Positions 1-8,820 of a stretch of 44,150 bases of DNA are shown in pieces. This DNA is from Leptolyngbya sp. FACHB-60 (GTDB taxonomy: Bacteria; Cyanobacteriota; Cyanobacteriia; Phormidesmidales; Phormidesmidaceae): NCBI RefSeq assembly GCF_014695775.1, contig NZ_JACJOX010000053.1:1-44150 (forward strand), written 5' to 3'. Numbering within the stretch: the first letter of the stretch is position 1; each line of letters starts with the position of its first letter. The notes below the pieces were generated by a model that made no database searches, had not been told where the DNA came from, and saw only the letters and a list, made by a program, of their open reading frames with translations. Both the position numbers and the translations under genes were made by a program.

Positions 1-728
1 CAGTCGGACGATAGGGGCGGTTATGGATAACGTCAAGGCCTAACCCGACCAGCCAAAGCGTCAGGGCCTGAGGCATATGGTGGCGATTTCCCCAGGGTGG
101 GCCATTATCGACCCGCAACGCCTGAGGCTGCCCCCATCGAGCAAAGGTGTCTCGGAGGGCGGCTTGAACCTGCTGAACCGGCACCGCTTCAAAGACGTAT
201 TGGGGGAAAAGCGCGGCTCTCAAGCACCGCACCACTGTGTTCATCAATCAGTGATAGCCAACTGACGGGTGTCCCATCGGCCAGGCGCTGGTGGGAGGTC
301 GCATCCAATTGCCAGACGTCATGCACCCGCTCGGCCCGGTGCCGCTCGACCGGAGGACGTCGCATCGGCGGTATGCTCAGCTGCTGCTGGCGAAACCAAC
401 GCTGCAAGGTGCGTTGATGAGGAATCGCGGCCTGCGGATATCGCTCGGCCAGCAGGACTCGAATCAGCCCCGCCCCCCATCCCGGATGTCGTCGCTTCAG
501 CCACACCGCTGCTCGATAGATCAACCGCTCACCGCAAGGCCCCCTGCGCCCACTCTGCCGATAGCGGATCGTCAGCCCCGCCTCGCCCTGGTCTCGGTAC
601 TGTCGCCAGATCTTACGCACGCCCCAGACCGACAACCGCAGCTGTTGGGCAATCCCCGAAAGTGTTTCTCCCGCTTGATGACGCGTCACAATGTCTCGAC
701 GCAGCGGCACTGGAATGACGGTAGTCAT
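1..728 (-). pseudogene. Transposase with integrase (rve) core, frameshifted
   Basis: The first frame (728 to 189) gives an N-terminal helix-turn-helix (ETLSGIAQQLRLS), a second winged-helix-like segment (HQRTLQRWFRQQ) and the start of a DDE core with the first catalytic Asp in WQLDATS. It stops at 189-191. The adjacent frame carries on without loss from about 203 to the window edge, with the second acidic motif in RVDNGPPWG. The switch lies in a T4C5 run (minus strand, 202-210) and needs a +1 shift. This may be a mutation or programmed frameshifting. I chose the ATG at 728 because GGAGG at 737-741 lies 8 bases upstream. The third acidic residue lies outside the window. Confidence 0.75.
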
Positions 729-832
729 CGGTTTCACCTCCAGTCACGACGGCTTTACAACGTCTTCTGTTCTACCGCTAAAACGCCGAAGGGGCACAAC
801 TCTATGTCGTATCTTAGGGGGACAACCTTACA
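1..832 (-). mobile_element. Insertion sequence with rve-type transposase, truncated by window edge
   Basis: The transposase reads leftward off the window. Its upstream side probably ends near 830-832, where the minus strand starts TGT. The motifs GTTGTCCCCC and GTTGTGCCCC are then repeated about 26 bp apart, which looks like a pair of transposase-binding sites at a transposon end. The other end is outside the window, so neither the inverted repeat nor a target duplication can be confirmed. Just beyond, at 833-870, a cyanobacterial dispersed repeat fragment (CACTGCAATGTCCCTAC) is visible. The family (IS481-like or a relative) is inferred from the transposase. Confidence 0.6.
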
Positions 833-942
833 GCGCGTGACACACTGCAATGTCCCTACGGGGTATCGGTGACGAATCAGAGTTTTGGGAGTCGGTATGA
901 AGCCTGAGGTAGGACAGCTAGTTGGCCACTGGGCACAGTTCG

Positions 943-3855
943 TCAGTTGAGCAGGCTAGCGATCGCCGCCACCAGTTCAGCGGGTTCCACCGGCTTACTA
1001 AAGTGACGCTGAAACCCGACCGCTAGGGCTTTTTGCTGATTAATTTCCCCAGCGTAGGCGGTCAGGGCGATCGCCTTAGGTAAGGGGTCAGCCGGTTCTT
1101 GCCTGCCTAGCTCGCTAAACTGAGCGGTTACGTGCTGTAACAGCATATAGCCATCCATATCGGGCATGCCAATGTCACTGATCAGCACGTCAAACACCGA
1201 TTGGTTGAGGGCTTGTAACGCTTCTACCGCAGAGGCCACAGCTGTAACGGATGCCCCGGCCTGCTCCAAAATAAAGGTCAATATCTCGCGAGAATCGGCT
1301 TCATCGTCCACGGCCAACACTCGAATCCCCGTGAGGGGCGCAGCGCTAAACCCCACGGCCCCAGGCGACTGGTAATCCGCTGGTTTGCTGTCTGCTGTCG
1401 TCAGCAGCGGTAGTTTCACTTTAAAGGTGGCTCCCTGCCCGTCGCCGGGGCTCTCGGCCTGCACAGTGCCGCCGTGCAGCTCAACCAGCTGACGCACGAT
1501 AGCTAGACCCAACCCCAACCCACCAAACTGGCGGGTCGTTTTGCTGTCGGCCTGACGAAAGCGATCGAAAATATAGGGAAGCACCTCGTCGGTCAGGCCC
1601 TTGCCCGTATCGGTCACCGTAATTTGAGCGTAGCCCTGGAGCAGGGTTGGGGAGTCAGATTCAGAATTTGTACCTGCCTCACACTGTAGGGTGATCTCCA
1701 CCCGTCCTCCGTTGGGGGTAAACTTCACCGCGTTGGAGAGCAAGTTCCAAACCACCTGCTGTAGGCGGCCGGCATCCCCTGAGACATAGCCCACCTGAGC
1801 ATAGTCAACCTGAATTGCGATCGCCTTGGCTTCAGCCGCCAGCCGCACCGTTTCTAAGGCAGCCTCAATGACCGATTGAAGATTGACCGGCGTGGCCTCA
1901 AGGCTGAGTTTGCCCTGCAAAATTTTCGACATGTCGAGCAGGTCGTCAATCAACTGGGTTTGCAGCTTGGCGTTGCGCTCAATGGTCTGGAGGCCGCGGG
2001 TTTGGGTTGCCAAGTCGTGCTGCTGCTGCTGGAGGATTTTTGACCAGCCCAAGATAGGGTTAAGCGGCGACCTCAGCTCGTGGGAAAGCACCGCCAAAAA
2101 CTCGTCTTTGATCTGGTTTGCCCGTTCGGCCTCAGCTCGGGCCTGGCGCTCGGCCTCATAAAGCTGCGATCGCGAAATAGCCTGGGCGCACTGACGGCTC
2201 AGGGTCAGCATAAACTCGCGATCGTCCTGGCTGAGGTGCTTAAACTGCTTAAACGACAGCGACAGACCCCCCACCGGCTTGCCTTCCACCATGAGAGGCA
2301 GCGAGATCCAGGCCTGATAGGGATGGCGCTTGTAGGCATCGGCCAGATGGGGGTAGCGGGCCAGCCGTTCCGCCAGCGGCTCTGACCAGACCGGCTGACC
2401 AGTTTTAACTGCCTTTGAGAGCGGAAATGGCGCATCAACCGAAAAGCGAGACTGGATTTCCTGAGGATCAGTCTCATATCCGATCGACTGCACAATCTCG
2501 AGGGTGGTGCCATCCGGGCTGAGCAGGGCCATGAGGGCGGCATCGGCCTCTAGAGCCGCCACGCTCTGCTCCACAATCACCGCCGCCACCTGCTCCGGCG
2601 TGAGCAATTCAGAGAGGGCCGCAGTCACCGTCTGCAACCGAGCGGTGCGATCGGCGGCGGTTTCGGCAGCCTGCTGGGCCTGCTGAGCGGCTTGGTATAG
2701 GCGGGCATTGTCGATGGCGATCGCGGCGCGACGGGCCAGGTCTTCAGCCAGGGTCAGATCGGCTGGGCCATATTGCTGCTCAGACTCGGCAAACACAAAA
2801 GAAATGCTGCCCAACACCCGGCCCCGCGCCTGCAAAGGGGCAACAATGCAGGACCTCAGGCCCACCCCGCGCAGAATGTCTAGATACTCCGGGTTGGTGA
2901 CCGTCGCGGTCAGTTGCTCATCGGTGATGGTCACCATAATTTCGCTCTGCCCAGTCTTCATCACCTGGGAGATGCCATAGCCATCGTCTAGGTGCCTGGG
3001 AAAGCGCTGGGCTAACTCCCAGCCCAGCTCCACCTTTTGAGGATCGCAGTGGGCGACGGCAACGCGGCTAATGCTGCCATCCTCATCTAACAGGTCCACT
3101 GAGCACCAGTCGGCAAAGTAGGGCACGGCTAACCGGGCAACACTTTGCAGCGTCTGTTCGTAGTCCAGAGATGCGGCCAGGGCCGTGCTCACCTCCACGA
3201 GAAAGGTCGATCGCCGCTGCTCAGTCTCAGCCTCCAATCGGGCCGCCTGCGCTCTAGCTAACTGGGCTTGTTCTTCGACCAGGCACAGGCGCATGGCTTC
3301 GGCCTGTTTGCGTTCGGTGATGTCGTGCATGACCACCACGGCCCCCTGCCGTTTGCCCTGGGCATCGACGATCGCCTGCCCGTTGGCCAGCAGCGTGCGG
3401 GCGGGGCCAGTTTTAGGCGCAATGACTATCTCGGCGTTGTCAACGGTTTCGCCCTGCAAAGCTCGAAAGAGGGGAATTTCTGCCAGCGGCAGGGGCGTTT
3501 GACCATCGGCGCGGTACAGATCATAGCCCTCGGCCCACTGCTCCGGTGGCAGGGGTTGCTTGGGCAGCCCGTGAAACTCGCGGGCCGCCTGATTAAACAG
3601 GGTTAAAACGCCTTCGGCGTTACAGGCCACAATGCCGGCCTGCACATTGTCAAGCAGCACCCGCAGCATCTCCGGCTCGTTTTGCAAGGCGGTTTCAGCC
3701 TGCTGCCGATCGGCAATTTCGAAGTGGAGCTGACTGGCCTGGGTGAATTCGACGGTTTGCTGACTGACTAATCGCATCAGCGCCTGCTGCCGAGCGGTCT
3801 CGGAAGCTGATAAAGGCTGCGCAGGTGACGCCGAGTCGGGAGAAGGTTCAGCCAT
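943..3855 (-). CDS. Hybrid sensor histidine kinase (PAS-GAF-GAF-HisKA-HATPase-REC)
   Basis: A soluble hybrid histidine kinase of 970 residues with no membrane segment. The domain order is a PAS around 55-180, a GAF around 220-385, a second GAF around 410-560, and a HisKA with phospho-acceptor His592 in AVLSHELRSP. An ATPase domain follows with the N box NLLSNAVKF, DTGKG and GLGLGLAIV. A C-terminal receiver has VLAVDDEAD and phospho-acceptor Asp894 in ISDIGMPDMDG. It should autophosphorylate on His and pass phosphate to its own receiver; the output partner is not in the window. The GAFs lack an obvious bilin-binding Cys-His motif. The longer open frame (to 3966) overlaps the preceding gene, so I chose the ATG at 3855, which leaves a 52-base gap. 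Its kinase-receiver half closely resembles the upstream neighbour, suggesting tandem duplication and a shared transcript. Confidence 0.93.
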   Translation of the reverse strand: MAEPSPDSASPAQPLSASETARQQALMRLVSQQTVEFTQASQLHFEIADRQQAETALQNEPEMLRVLLDNVQAGIVACNAEGVLTLFNQAAREFHGLPKQPLPPEQWAEGYDLYRADGQTPLPLAEIPLFRALQGETVDNAEIVIAPKTGPARTLLANGQAIVDAQGKRQGAVVVMHDITERKQAEAMRLCLVEEQAQLARAQAARLEAETEQRRSTFLVEVSTALAASLDYEQTLQSVARLAVPYFADWCSVDLLDEDGSISRVAVAHCDPQKVELGWELAQRFPRHLDDGYGISQVMKTGQSEIMVTITDEQLTATVTNPEYLDILRGVGLRSCIVAPLQARGRVLGSISFVFAESEQQYGPADLTLAEDLARRAAIAIDNARLYQAAQQAQQAAETAADRTARLQTVTAALSELLTPEQVAAVIVEQSVAALEADAALMALLSPDGTTLEIVQSIGYETDPQEIQSRFSVDAPFPLSKAVKTGQPVWSEPLAERLARYPHLADAYKRHPYQAWISLPLMVEGKPVGGLSLSFKQFKHLSQDDREFMLTLSRQCAQAISRSQLYEAERQARAEAERANQIKDEFLAVLSHELRSPLNPILGWSKILQQQQHDLATQTRGLQTIERNAKLQTQLIDDLLDMSKILQGKLSLEATPVNLQSVIEAALETVRLAAEAKAIAIQVDYAQVGYVSGDAGRLQQVVWNLLSNAVKFTPNGGRVEITLQCEAGTNSESDSPTLLQGYAQITVTDTGKGLTDEVLPYIFDRFRQADSKTTRQFGGLGLGLAIVRQLVELHGGTVQAESPGDGQGATFKVKLPLLTTADSKPADYQSPGAVGFSAAPLTGIRVLAVDDEADSREILTFILEQAGASVTAVASAVEALQALNQSVFDVLISDIGMPDMDGYMLLQHVTAQFSELGRQEPADPLPKAIALTAYAGEINQQKALAVGFQRHFSKPVEPAELVAAIASLLN

Positions 3856-3907
3856 GAATGGGTTCAGGGAATAGCTAGGCGGTTGGTGAGACCAACAAAT
3901 CTTAATC

Positions 3908-6900
3908 CTACCCAGTTTCTTGGGCAGAGGAGGCATGGCCAATGCCCAGGGTGGCGATCGCCCCAATTAGCTCCTTGGGCTCCACCGGTTTAGCCAGATG
4001 CAGCTGAAACCCGGCGGCTAGGGCCTGCTGCTGGTCGAGTTCGCCGGCGTAGGCGGTCAGGGCGATCGCCGCTAGGGTGCCCCCCTGCTCGGGCGGCAGG
4101 GTTCTGATCTGCCGCATCAGCTGGTACCCGTTGATGTTGGGCATGCCAATGTCGCTCAACAACAGGTCGGGCTTGAGCTGAGGTAACGCGGCCAGGGCCG
4201 CCGCCGCTGAGGCCACCGCCACCACCTCGGCTCCGGCCTGTTCGAGCAAAAACGAAAACACGTCGCGGGTGTCAATTTCATCGTCGACCAGCAAAACTTT
4301 GACGCCCTTCAGTGGGGTAGGGTTTGCGCCCCCAGGGGCAACGGGCGGGCGGTCTACCTCGGCCTCGGGCCAGGCTGACCGCAGGGGCAGCCTGACGGCG
4401 AAGGTAGCACCCTGCCCAAGGCCGGGGCTGTTGGCGGCGATGCTACCCCCGTGCAGTTCTACGATGTGGCGGGCGATCGCCAGCCCCAGCCCCAGCCCAC
4501 CAAACTGCCGGGTGGTGGCGCTGTCGGCCTGCCGAAAGGTCTCAAACACGTGGGGCAGAAACTCCGGGGCGATCCCCTGGCCACTGTCGGTGACTCGAAT
4601 TTGGGCAGCGTGAGTGATCGCCGAGGGGGAATCGCCAGGCATTGCGGAGGCGGCGCTCCAGGGCCAGGGGCTGCTGCCCAGCACCCGCTCTAGGGTCACC
4701 TCAACCCGACCGCCGGCGGGCGAGAATTTAACCGCGTTGGAGAGCAGGTTCCAAATCACCTGCTGCAACCGGTTCGGATCGCCAGACACTTTACCCTCAG
4801 CGGCATCAAAAACCGTTTGAATCTCAACTGTCTTAGCGTCGGCCGCTAGCTGCACGGTTTCGACGGCGGCCTGAATTGTGGCTCTCAAATCAACGGCCTG
4901 GTCGACCAGTTGTAGTTTGCCCTGGAGAATCCGCGAGACATCGAGCAGGTCGCCAATCAGCTGAGTTTGCAGCTGGGCGTTGCGCTCGATGGTCTCTAGG
5001 GCACGGTCGGTCGTGGCGGCATCATACTGGCGCGATCGCAGCAGTTTAGACCAGCCCAAAATCGGGTTGAGGGGGGTGCGCAGCTCGTGGGAAAGCACGG
5101 CTAAAAACTCATCCTTAATGCGGTTTGCCGTCTCCGCCTCGGCCCGAGCGGCTTGCTCGGCAGCCAGGCTGCGGGTCAGCGCAAGCTGGGCCTGGCGCTG
5201 GGCCGTGATATCGCGTACGGTGATAATGGCCAACATGATTCGGCCTTGCTTATCCTGCACCGGGGTGCCGTTGTAGCTGCCAATCCAGGTCTTGCCGGTA
5301 TCACGACGATGCACCCGAAGTTCGTAATCGTCAAAGGTTTCGCCCTGCAACGCCTTGGTCATTGGCCACTCCCCTAGGGGAATGGGGCGGCCCTGCAAAT
5401 CTTGGGTCTCAAATAGGTCTGCAAACTTGGGCAGGGACTGCTGCACCTGCTCGACGCTGTCATAGCCATGCAAGGCCAGGGCCACGGGGTTAAACGTCAC
5501 AATCTGGCCCTCGGGGTCAGCTATGACCAGGCCCTCGGTCATGCTGTTAATGACGGCTTCGAGCTGGCCCAGACTGGTCTCTAGCCGATGCAGGAGTTGT
5601 TCGCGTTCAAGCTCGGCCTGTTTGCGATCGCTAATGTCTAAAAAAGCCGCTACCGACCCCCGCACCTGACCCTGGTGATTGAGCAGCGGTTTGGCGTAGC
5701 CAAATAGACTAAACCGGCTGCCGTCGCCTCGCACAACATCAACCTCAGTGCCTTTAACTTCTGTGTTGTGAATTGCAGCGTAGCGCAGAGGAAATTCGTT
5801 GGGGGCGAGTTCTCGGTCCTCTCTAAAGAGTTTGTAGGCTGGCGGTGGGTTCTCGACGGGGGTGTAAGACACATTCTCCTTGGGGTCAAGCCCTAAAATT
5901 TGGGCAAAGGCCGGGTTAGATCTAACCTGCCTAAACTCGGCATCTTGAGCGATTAAAACCCCAATCGGAATCACCTCAAAGAGGGTTTGCAGGTCTTGGT
6001 TGAGCGCCGCGATCGCCTGTTCTCGCGCCTCCAGGGCCGAGGCCATCTCATCAAACGCTTGCGCCAGCTGACCCAGCTCTCCAAACTGGTAAGACAGCTC
6101 AGTGCGAATCCCCAAATTGCCCCCCCGAAGCTGGTGGGCTGTCTGCACCAGAGACTTGACCTTGCGCGTCAGAAAAACATCACCCCCAACCCAGGCGGCC
6201 ACCAGGGCTAGCGCCGTCACCCCGGCTAGAGCAAACAGGTTTTGCGCCAGCAGCCGGTTGCTTTCGTCCACAACAAAGCTTTTGGGCACCCCAATGCGAA
6301 TATGTATCGCCTGGTCGACAACGCTATCGCTTAAGGTTGCAAACCCGTAGTACCGCTCGACGCCATCGAGACCCTTGGCTACCGCCGTGCCCTCTTGCTG
6401 CTTCAGCACAATCTGGGTCACGGGTGAATCTGGCAACGATACGCCTACCCATCTGGGGGAATCTGGATAGCGCACCAAAACAACCCCGTTGCGATCGGTT
6501 ATGGTCATGACCGCCCCCTGCGGTAAGTCCACGGCGGCGGCTGACTGTTCGAGCCAGGCCAGATCGAGCGCGGCTATGACCACAGCCTGCACCTGCCCGA
6601 CATCATCGAGAATGGGATAGCCAAAACTGAGGTCGGCCTGTTTTGTAATGCGACCGATTTGGTAGTTGCCAATGGCAAAGTCGCGGCTGTCGCGGGCGAG
6701 CTGAAAGTAGAGGCGATCGCCCACGTACACCGGTTGAGTTGTTGTGGAGGTGCTACAGATTATGTAGCCTGCCCGATTGGCAACCCCAAAGCCCGCGTAG
6801 GCCCCGTATTCTTCGACCAGATCGGCCAAGAGCTGATTACAGGCCTCTGCATCGCCCTCGCGCAGATCAGGTATTTGGGAAAGTGCGATCAGCAGTTGCC

Positions 6901-7105
6901 GGGCTCCTTCACTCGTCTGCCGCTGGTGGGCAGCCGCAAATTTAGTTAGCCGCAACAAATTTTCCTGCGACTCTACGGCGGCAGTGCGACGCTGCACCGC
7001 TGCCGTATAGAGAATCAGCCCCAATGCTGGAATTACGGCCAGGAGAACCAGCAACACCAGGCGAGCACGGAGACTAGATATTTGGGAGCGAAACCTGGCC
7101 TGCAT
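3908..7105 (-). CDS. Membrane hybrid histidine kinase (Cache-HAMP-PAS-PAS-HisKA-HATPase-REC)
   Basis: A 1065-residue transmembrane hybrid kinase. TM1 lies at about 14-36 (LVLLVLLAVIPALGLILYTA), followed by a periplasmic dCache-like sensor at about 37-285 (YAGFGVANRAGYIICS, DRLYFQLARDSRDFAIG). TM2 is at about 288-312, then HAMP, and two PAS domains at about 375-500 and 510-640. HisKA follows with His673 (AVLSHELRTP), then the ATPase (NLLSNAVKF, DSGQGIA, GLGLGLAIA) and a receiver with Asp985 (LSDIGMPNING). The Cache fold suggests sensing of a small extracellular ligand, which cannot be named. It lies 52 bases upstream of the second hybrid kinase on the same strand, so the two are probably co-transcribed. 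Neither has a stand-alone response regulator beside it. The start ATG at 7103-7105 fits the short positively charged N-terminus before TM1. Confidence 0.93.
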   Translation of the reverse strand: MQARFRSQISSLRARLVLLVLLAVIPALGLILYTAAVQRRTAAVESQENLLRLTKFAAAHQRQTSEGARQLLIALSQIPDLREGDAEACNQLLADLVEEYGAYAGFGVANRAGYIICSTSTTTQPVYVGDRLYFQLARDSRDFAIGNYQIGRITKQADLSFGYPILDDVGQVQAVVIAALDLAWLEQSAAAVDLPQGAVMTITDRNGVVLVRYPDSPRWVGVSLPDSPVTQIVLKQQEGTAVAKGLDGVERYYGFATLSDSVVDQAIHIRIGVPKSFVVDESNRLLAQNLFALAGVTALALVAAWVGGDVFLTRKVKSLVQTAHQLRGGNLGIRTELSYQFGELGQLAQAFDEMASALEAREQAIAALNQDLQTLFEVIPIGVLIAQDAEFRQVRSNPAFAQILGLDPKENVSYTPVENPPPAYKLFREDRELAPNEFPLRYAAIHNTEVKGTEVDVVRGDGSRFSLFGYAKPLLNHQGQVRGSVAAFLDISDRKQAELEREQLLHRLETSLGQLEAVINSMTEGLVIADPEGQIVTFNPVALALHGYDSVEQVQQSLPKFADLFETQDLQGRPIPLGEWPMTKALQGETFDDYELRVHRRDTGKTWIGSYNGTPVQDKQGRIMLAIITVRDITAQRQAQLALTRSLAAEQAARAEAETANRIKDEFLAVLSHELRTPLNPILGWSKLLRSRQYDAATTDRALETIERNAQLQTQLIGDLLDVSRILQGKLQLVDQAVDLRATIQAAVETVQLAADAKTVEIQTVFDAAEGKVSGDPNRLQQVIWNLLSNAVKFSPAGGRVEVTLERVLGSSPWPWSAASAMPGDSPSAITHAAQIRVTDSGQGIAPEFLPHVFETFRQADSATTRQFGGLGLGLAIARHIVELHGGSIAANSPGLGQGATFAVRLPLRSAWPEAEVDRPPVAPGGANPTPLKGVKVLLVDDEIDTRDVFSFLLEQAGAEVVAVASAAAALAALPQLKPDLLLSDIGMPNINGYQLMRQIRTLPPEQGGTLAAIALTAYAGELDQQQALAAGFQLHLAKPVEPKELIGAIATLGIGHASSAQETG

Positions 7106-7369
7106 TGTAATCGCGCTTGCTCTCCCACTGATCGAATTAAAAGTGATTGAATTAGGGTAACAACTGCGCTCCCGCGCACCTCAGCCTAAACTAAACACCT
7201 GCTAGATTCCACCAGAATAGGCAGAGAATATTGGGTGGACCGCTGGGTCAGAACGGGAAAATTTCGCCATACTCTATAGCTAACCCGCCTAACCCATCAG
7301 TGATCGCCCGATCCTAAGCTCTTCGTTGGCGTCAAACTACCCTTTACTGTACTGCTACCGGAAAATCTG

Positions 7370-8155
7370 ATGCGACTAACTGCCGGGTGTGAGCTTTTGT
7401 TTGAGACCACTGAGCCTTCGCCGCTCATTCTGATGCTGCGTCCGCGCGGTGGGGCCGCCCAGCAGATAATGCAAGATAACCTAGCGCTTGGGCCCGACGT
7501 GCCCGTGGTCGACTACGTCGATAGCTACGGCAACCTCTGTCAGCGGCTACTCGCCCCAGTCGGGCAGCTGCGGGTGCGCAGCACCTCTACCGTCGAGGTC
7601 GCCGACGCCATCGATGTGCAGGTTGGCGCTGAGTTTGTGCCCGTGCAAGACTTGCCCGACTATGCGCTTCAGTTTTTGTTGCCCAGCCGCTACTGCCAAT
7701 CTGACCTGATGGCCAATTTAGCCAACGACATTGTGGCTGGCATCGAGCCCGGCTACGACCAAGTCGAGGCGATTCGCCGCTGGATTCGCACCAATATTGA
7801 GTACCGCTACGGCACTAGCAATGCCTCGACCTCAGCGATCGAAACCGAAAAAAACCGCGTGGGGGTGTGCCGCGATTTTGTGCATTTGGGTCTTGCCCTA
7901 TGCCGCAGCTTGACGATTCCGGCCCGCATGGTAGTGGGATATCTGCACCAGCTCGACCCGATGGATCTACACGCCTGGTTTGAGGCCTACGTGGGCGATC
8001 GCTGGTATACCTTTGACGCTACGCAACCCACCCCGAAAGGCAACCGCATTGTTATTGCCTATGGCCGCGATGCCGCTGACGTGGCGCTAGCCACCCAATA
8101 TGGACCTCTAAATTTGACCGAAATGGCGGTTTGGGTAAACCCAGCCGACCTGTAG
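7370..8155 (+). CDS. Transglutaminase-fold protein
   Basis: 261 residues. The N-terminal half (about 1-115) resembles the beta-rich domain that precedes bacterial transglutaminase-like domains. The C-terminal half carries a complete papain-like triad: Cys in VGVCRDFVHL, His in DLHAWFEAYV and Asp in YTFDATQPTP. Bacterial members of this superfamily are usually predicted to be cysteine proteases or amidases rather than protein cross-linkers; the substrate is unknown. There is no signal peptide, so it should be cytoplasmic. It is divergent from the kinase genes across a 264-base gap (7106-7369), in which I see no clear operator, and it appears monocistronic. Confidence 0.88.
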   Translation: MRLTAGCELLFETTEPSPLILMLRPRGGAAQQIMQDNLALGPDVPVVDYVDSYGNLCQRLLAPVGQLRVRSTSTVEVADAIDVQVGAEFVPVQDLPDYALQFLLPSRYCQSDLMANLANDIVAGIEPGYDQVEAIRRWIRTNIEYRYGTSNASTSAIETEKNRVGVCRDFVHLGLALCRSLTIPARMVVGYLHQLDPMDLHAWFEAYVGDRWYTFDATQPTPKGNRIVIAYGRDAADVALATQYGPLNLTEMAVWVNPADL

Positions 8156-8242
8156 CTTGACTGCCCATCGGTCAAGGCTGACTCATTCCCATTACAATAA
8201 AGATAGTCCTAGCGATAGCGCTACCCGTTGTGAGGCTCGCCA

Positions 8243-8256
8243 ATAGGCATGCCTAT
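8243..8256. promoter_or_regulatory. Perfect 14-bp palindrome upstream of the small lysine-rich ORF
   Basis: ATAGGCATGCCTAT is a perfect dyad about 130 bases upstream of the 32-codon ORF at 8389. It could be an operator. It does not match the NtcA consensus GTA-N8-TAC. No regulator is assigned, and chance cannot be excluded. Confidence 0.25.
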
Positions 8257-8388
8257 AAAACTTTAACGATTGCAAACTCTAGAACGGTTCGGATGTTTGG
8301 CCAACCATCCAGAGCCAATTAACGGTGCTATGGGCCAATATGCTGCTAACAACAGATATTTTTTGTAGATCAGTAAGGGAGTATAACC

Positions 8389-8487
8389 ATGGGCAAGGAA
8401 AAGAAAGGCAACAAGGAAGTCAAGAAGCCCAAGGCCGACGCTGACGGCACTAAAAAGCCAAAAAAAGAGCGGAAACAATACGATTAA
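8389..8487 (+). CDS. 32-residue lysine-rich protein
   Basis: A short ORF starting ATGGGCAAGGAAAAG and ending CAATACGATTAA. The product begins MGKEKKGNKEVKKPKADADG and ends KKERKQYD: 32 residues, about one third Lys, with no hydrophobic stretch. AAGGGAG at 8375-8381 is a strong Shine-Dalgarno sequence at good spacing before the ATG, a main reason to believe it is translated. The composition suggests a disordered, very basic protein that might bind nucleic acid or ribosomes; that is inference. I recall similar short Lys-rich ORFs in cyanobacterial genomes but cannot name a family. It lies alone between the transglutaminase-fold gene and ftsH. Confidence 0.6.
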   Translation: MGKEKKGNKEVKKPKADADGTKKPKKERKQYD

Positions 8488-8820
8488 CTCTAGTCAGACT
8501 GAAGAATTTTTAGCCTGGCGGATGCTTCGTCGGCAGAAAACTTGCTAATGCTAAGCCTGAGCATCCTTTAGGCAAAATAGTGGATTGGTCGATCGGCGCG
8601 ATCGCTGACTCTCTGCCTGCTCTGTTGCTGAATAACTCAGGCCAATAGTACGCAGCTGACAACCGCTGCACAGGCCTTCTCATTGCTCAAACCTCTGGGG
8701 CGATGGGTTTTTTTTGACGATTAAAGATTGGTGTCGTACTTCATCAACTCAATCCTTTAATCAACCATCAGACCATCACGCGCAAAGAACGTTCTCCTTG
8801 ATACTGGATAAATCATACAA
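8488..8820. other. Gap between the small ORF and ftsH
   Basis: No credible gene. GGATGCT at 8519-8525 and AGCATCC at 8564-8570 can pair. A T8 run near 8708 follows a weak hairpin and could end the small-ORF transcript. The rest should hold the ftsH promoter, but I cannot point to a convincing -10/-35 pair. Confidence 0.4.

Noticed and set aside
2205..2543. Open frames on both strands inside the two histidine kinase genes
   Set aside because: They overlap well-conserved kinase domains in another frame, have no ribosome site and no family features.
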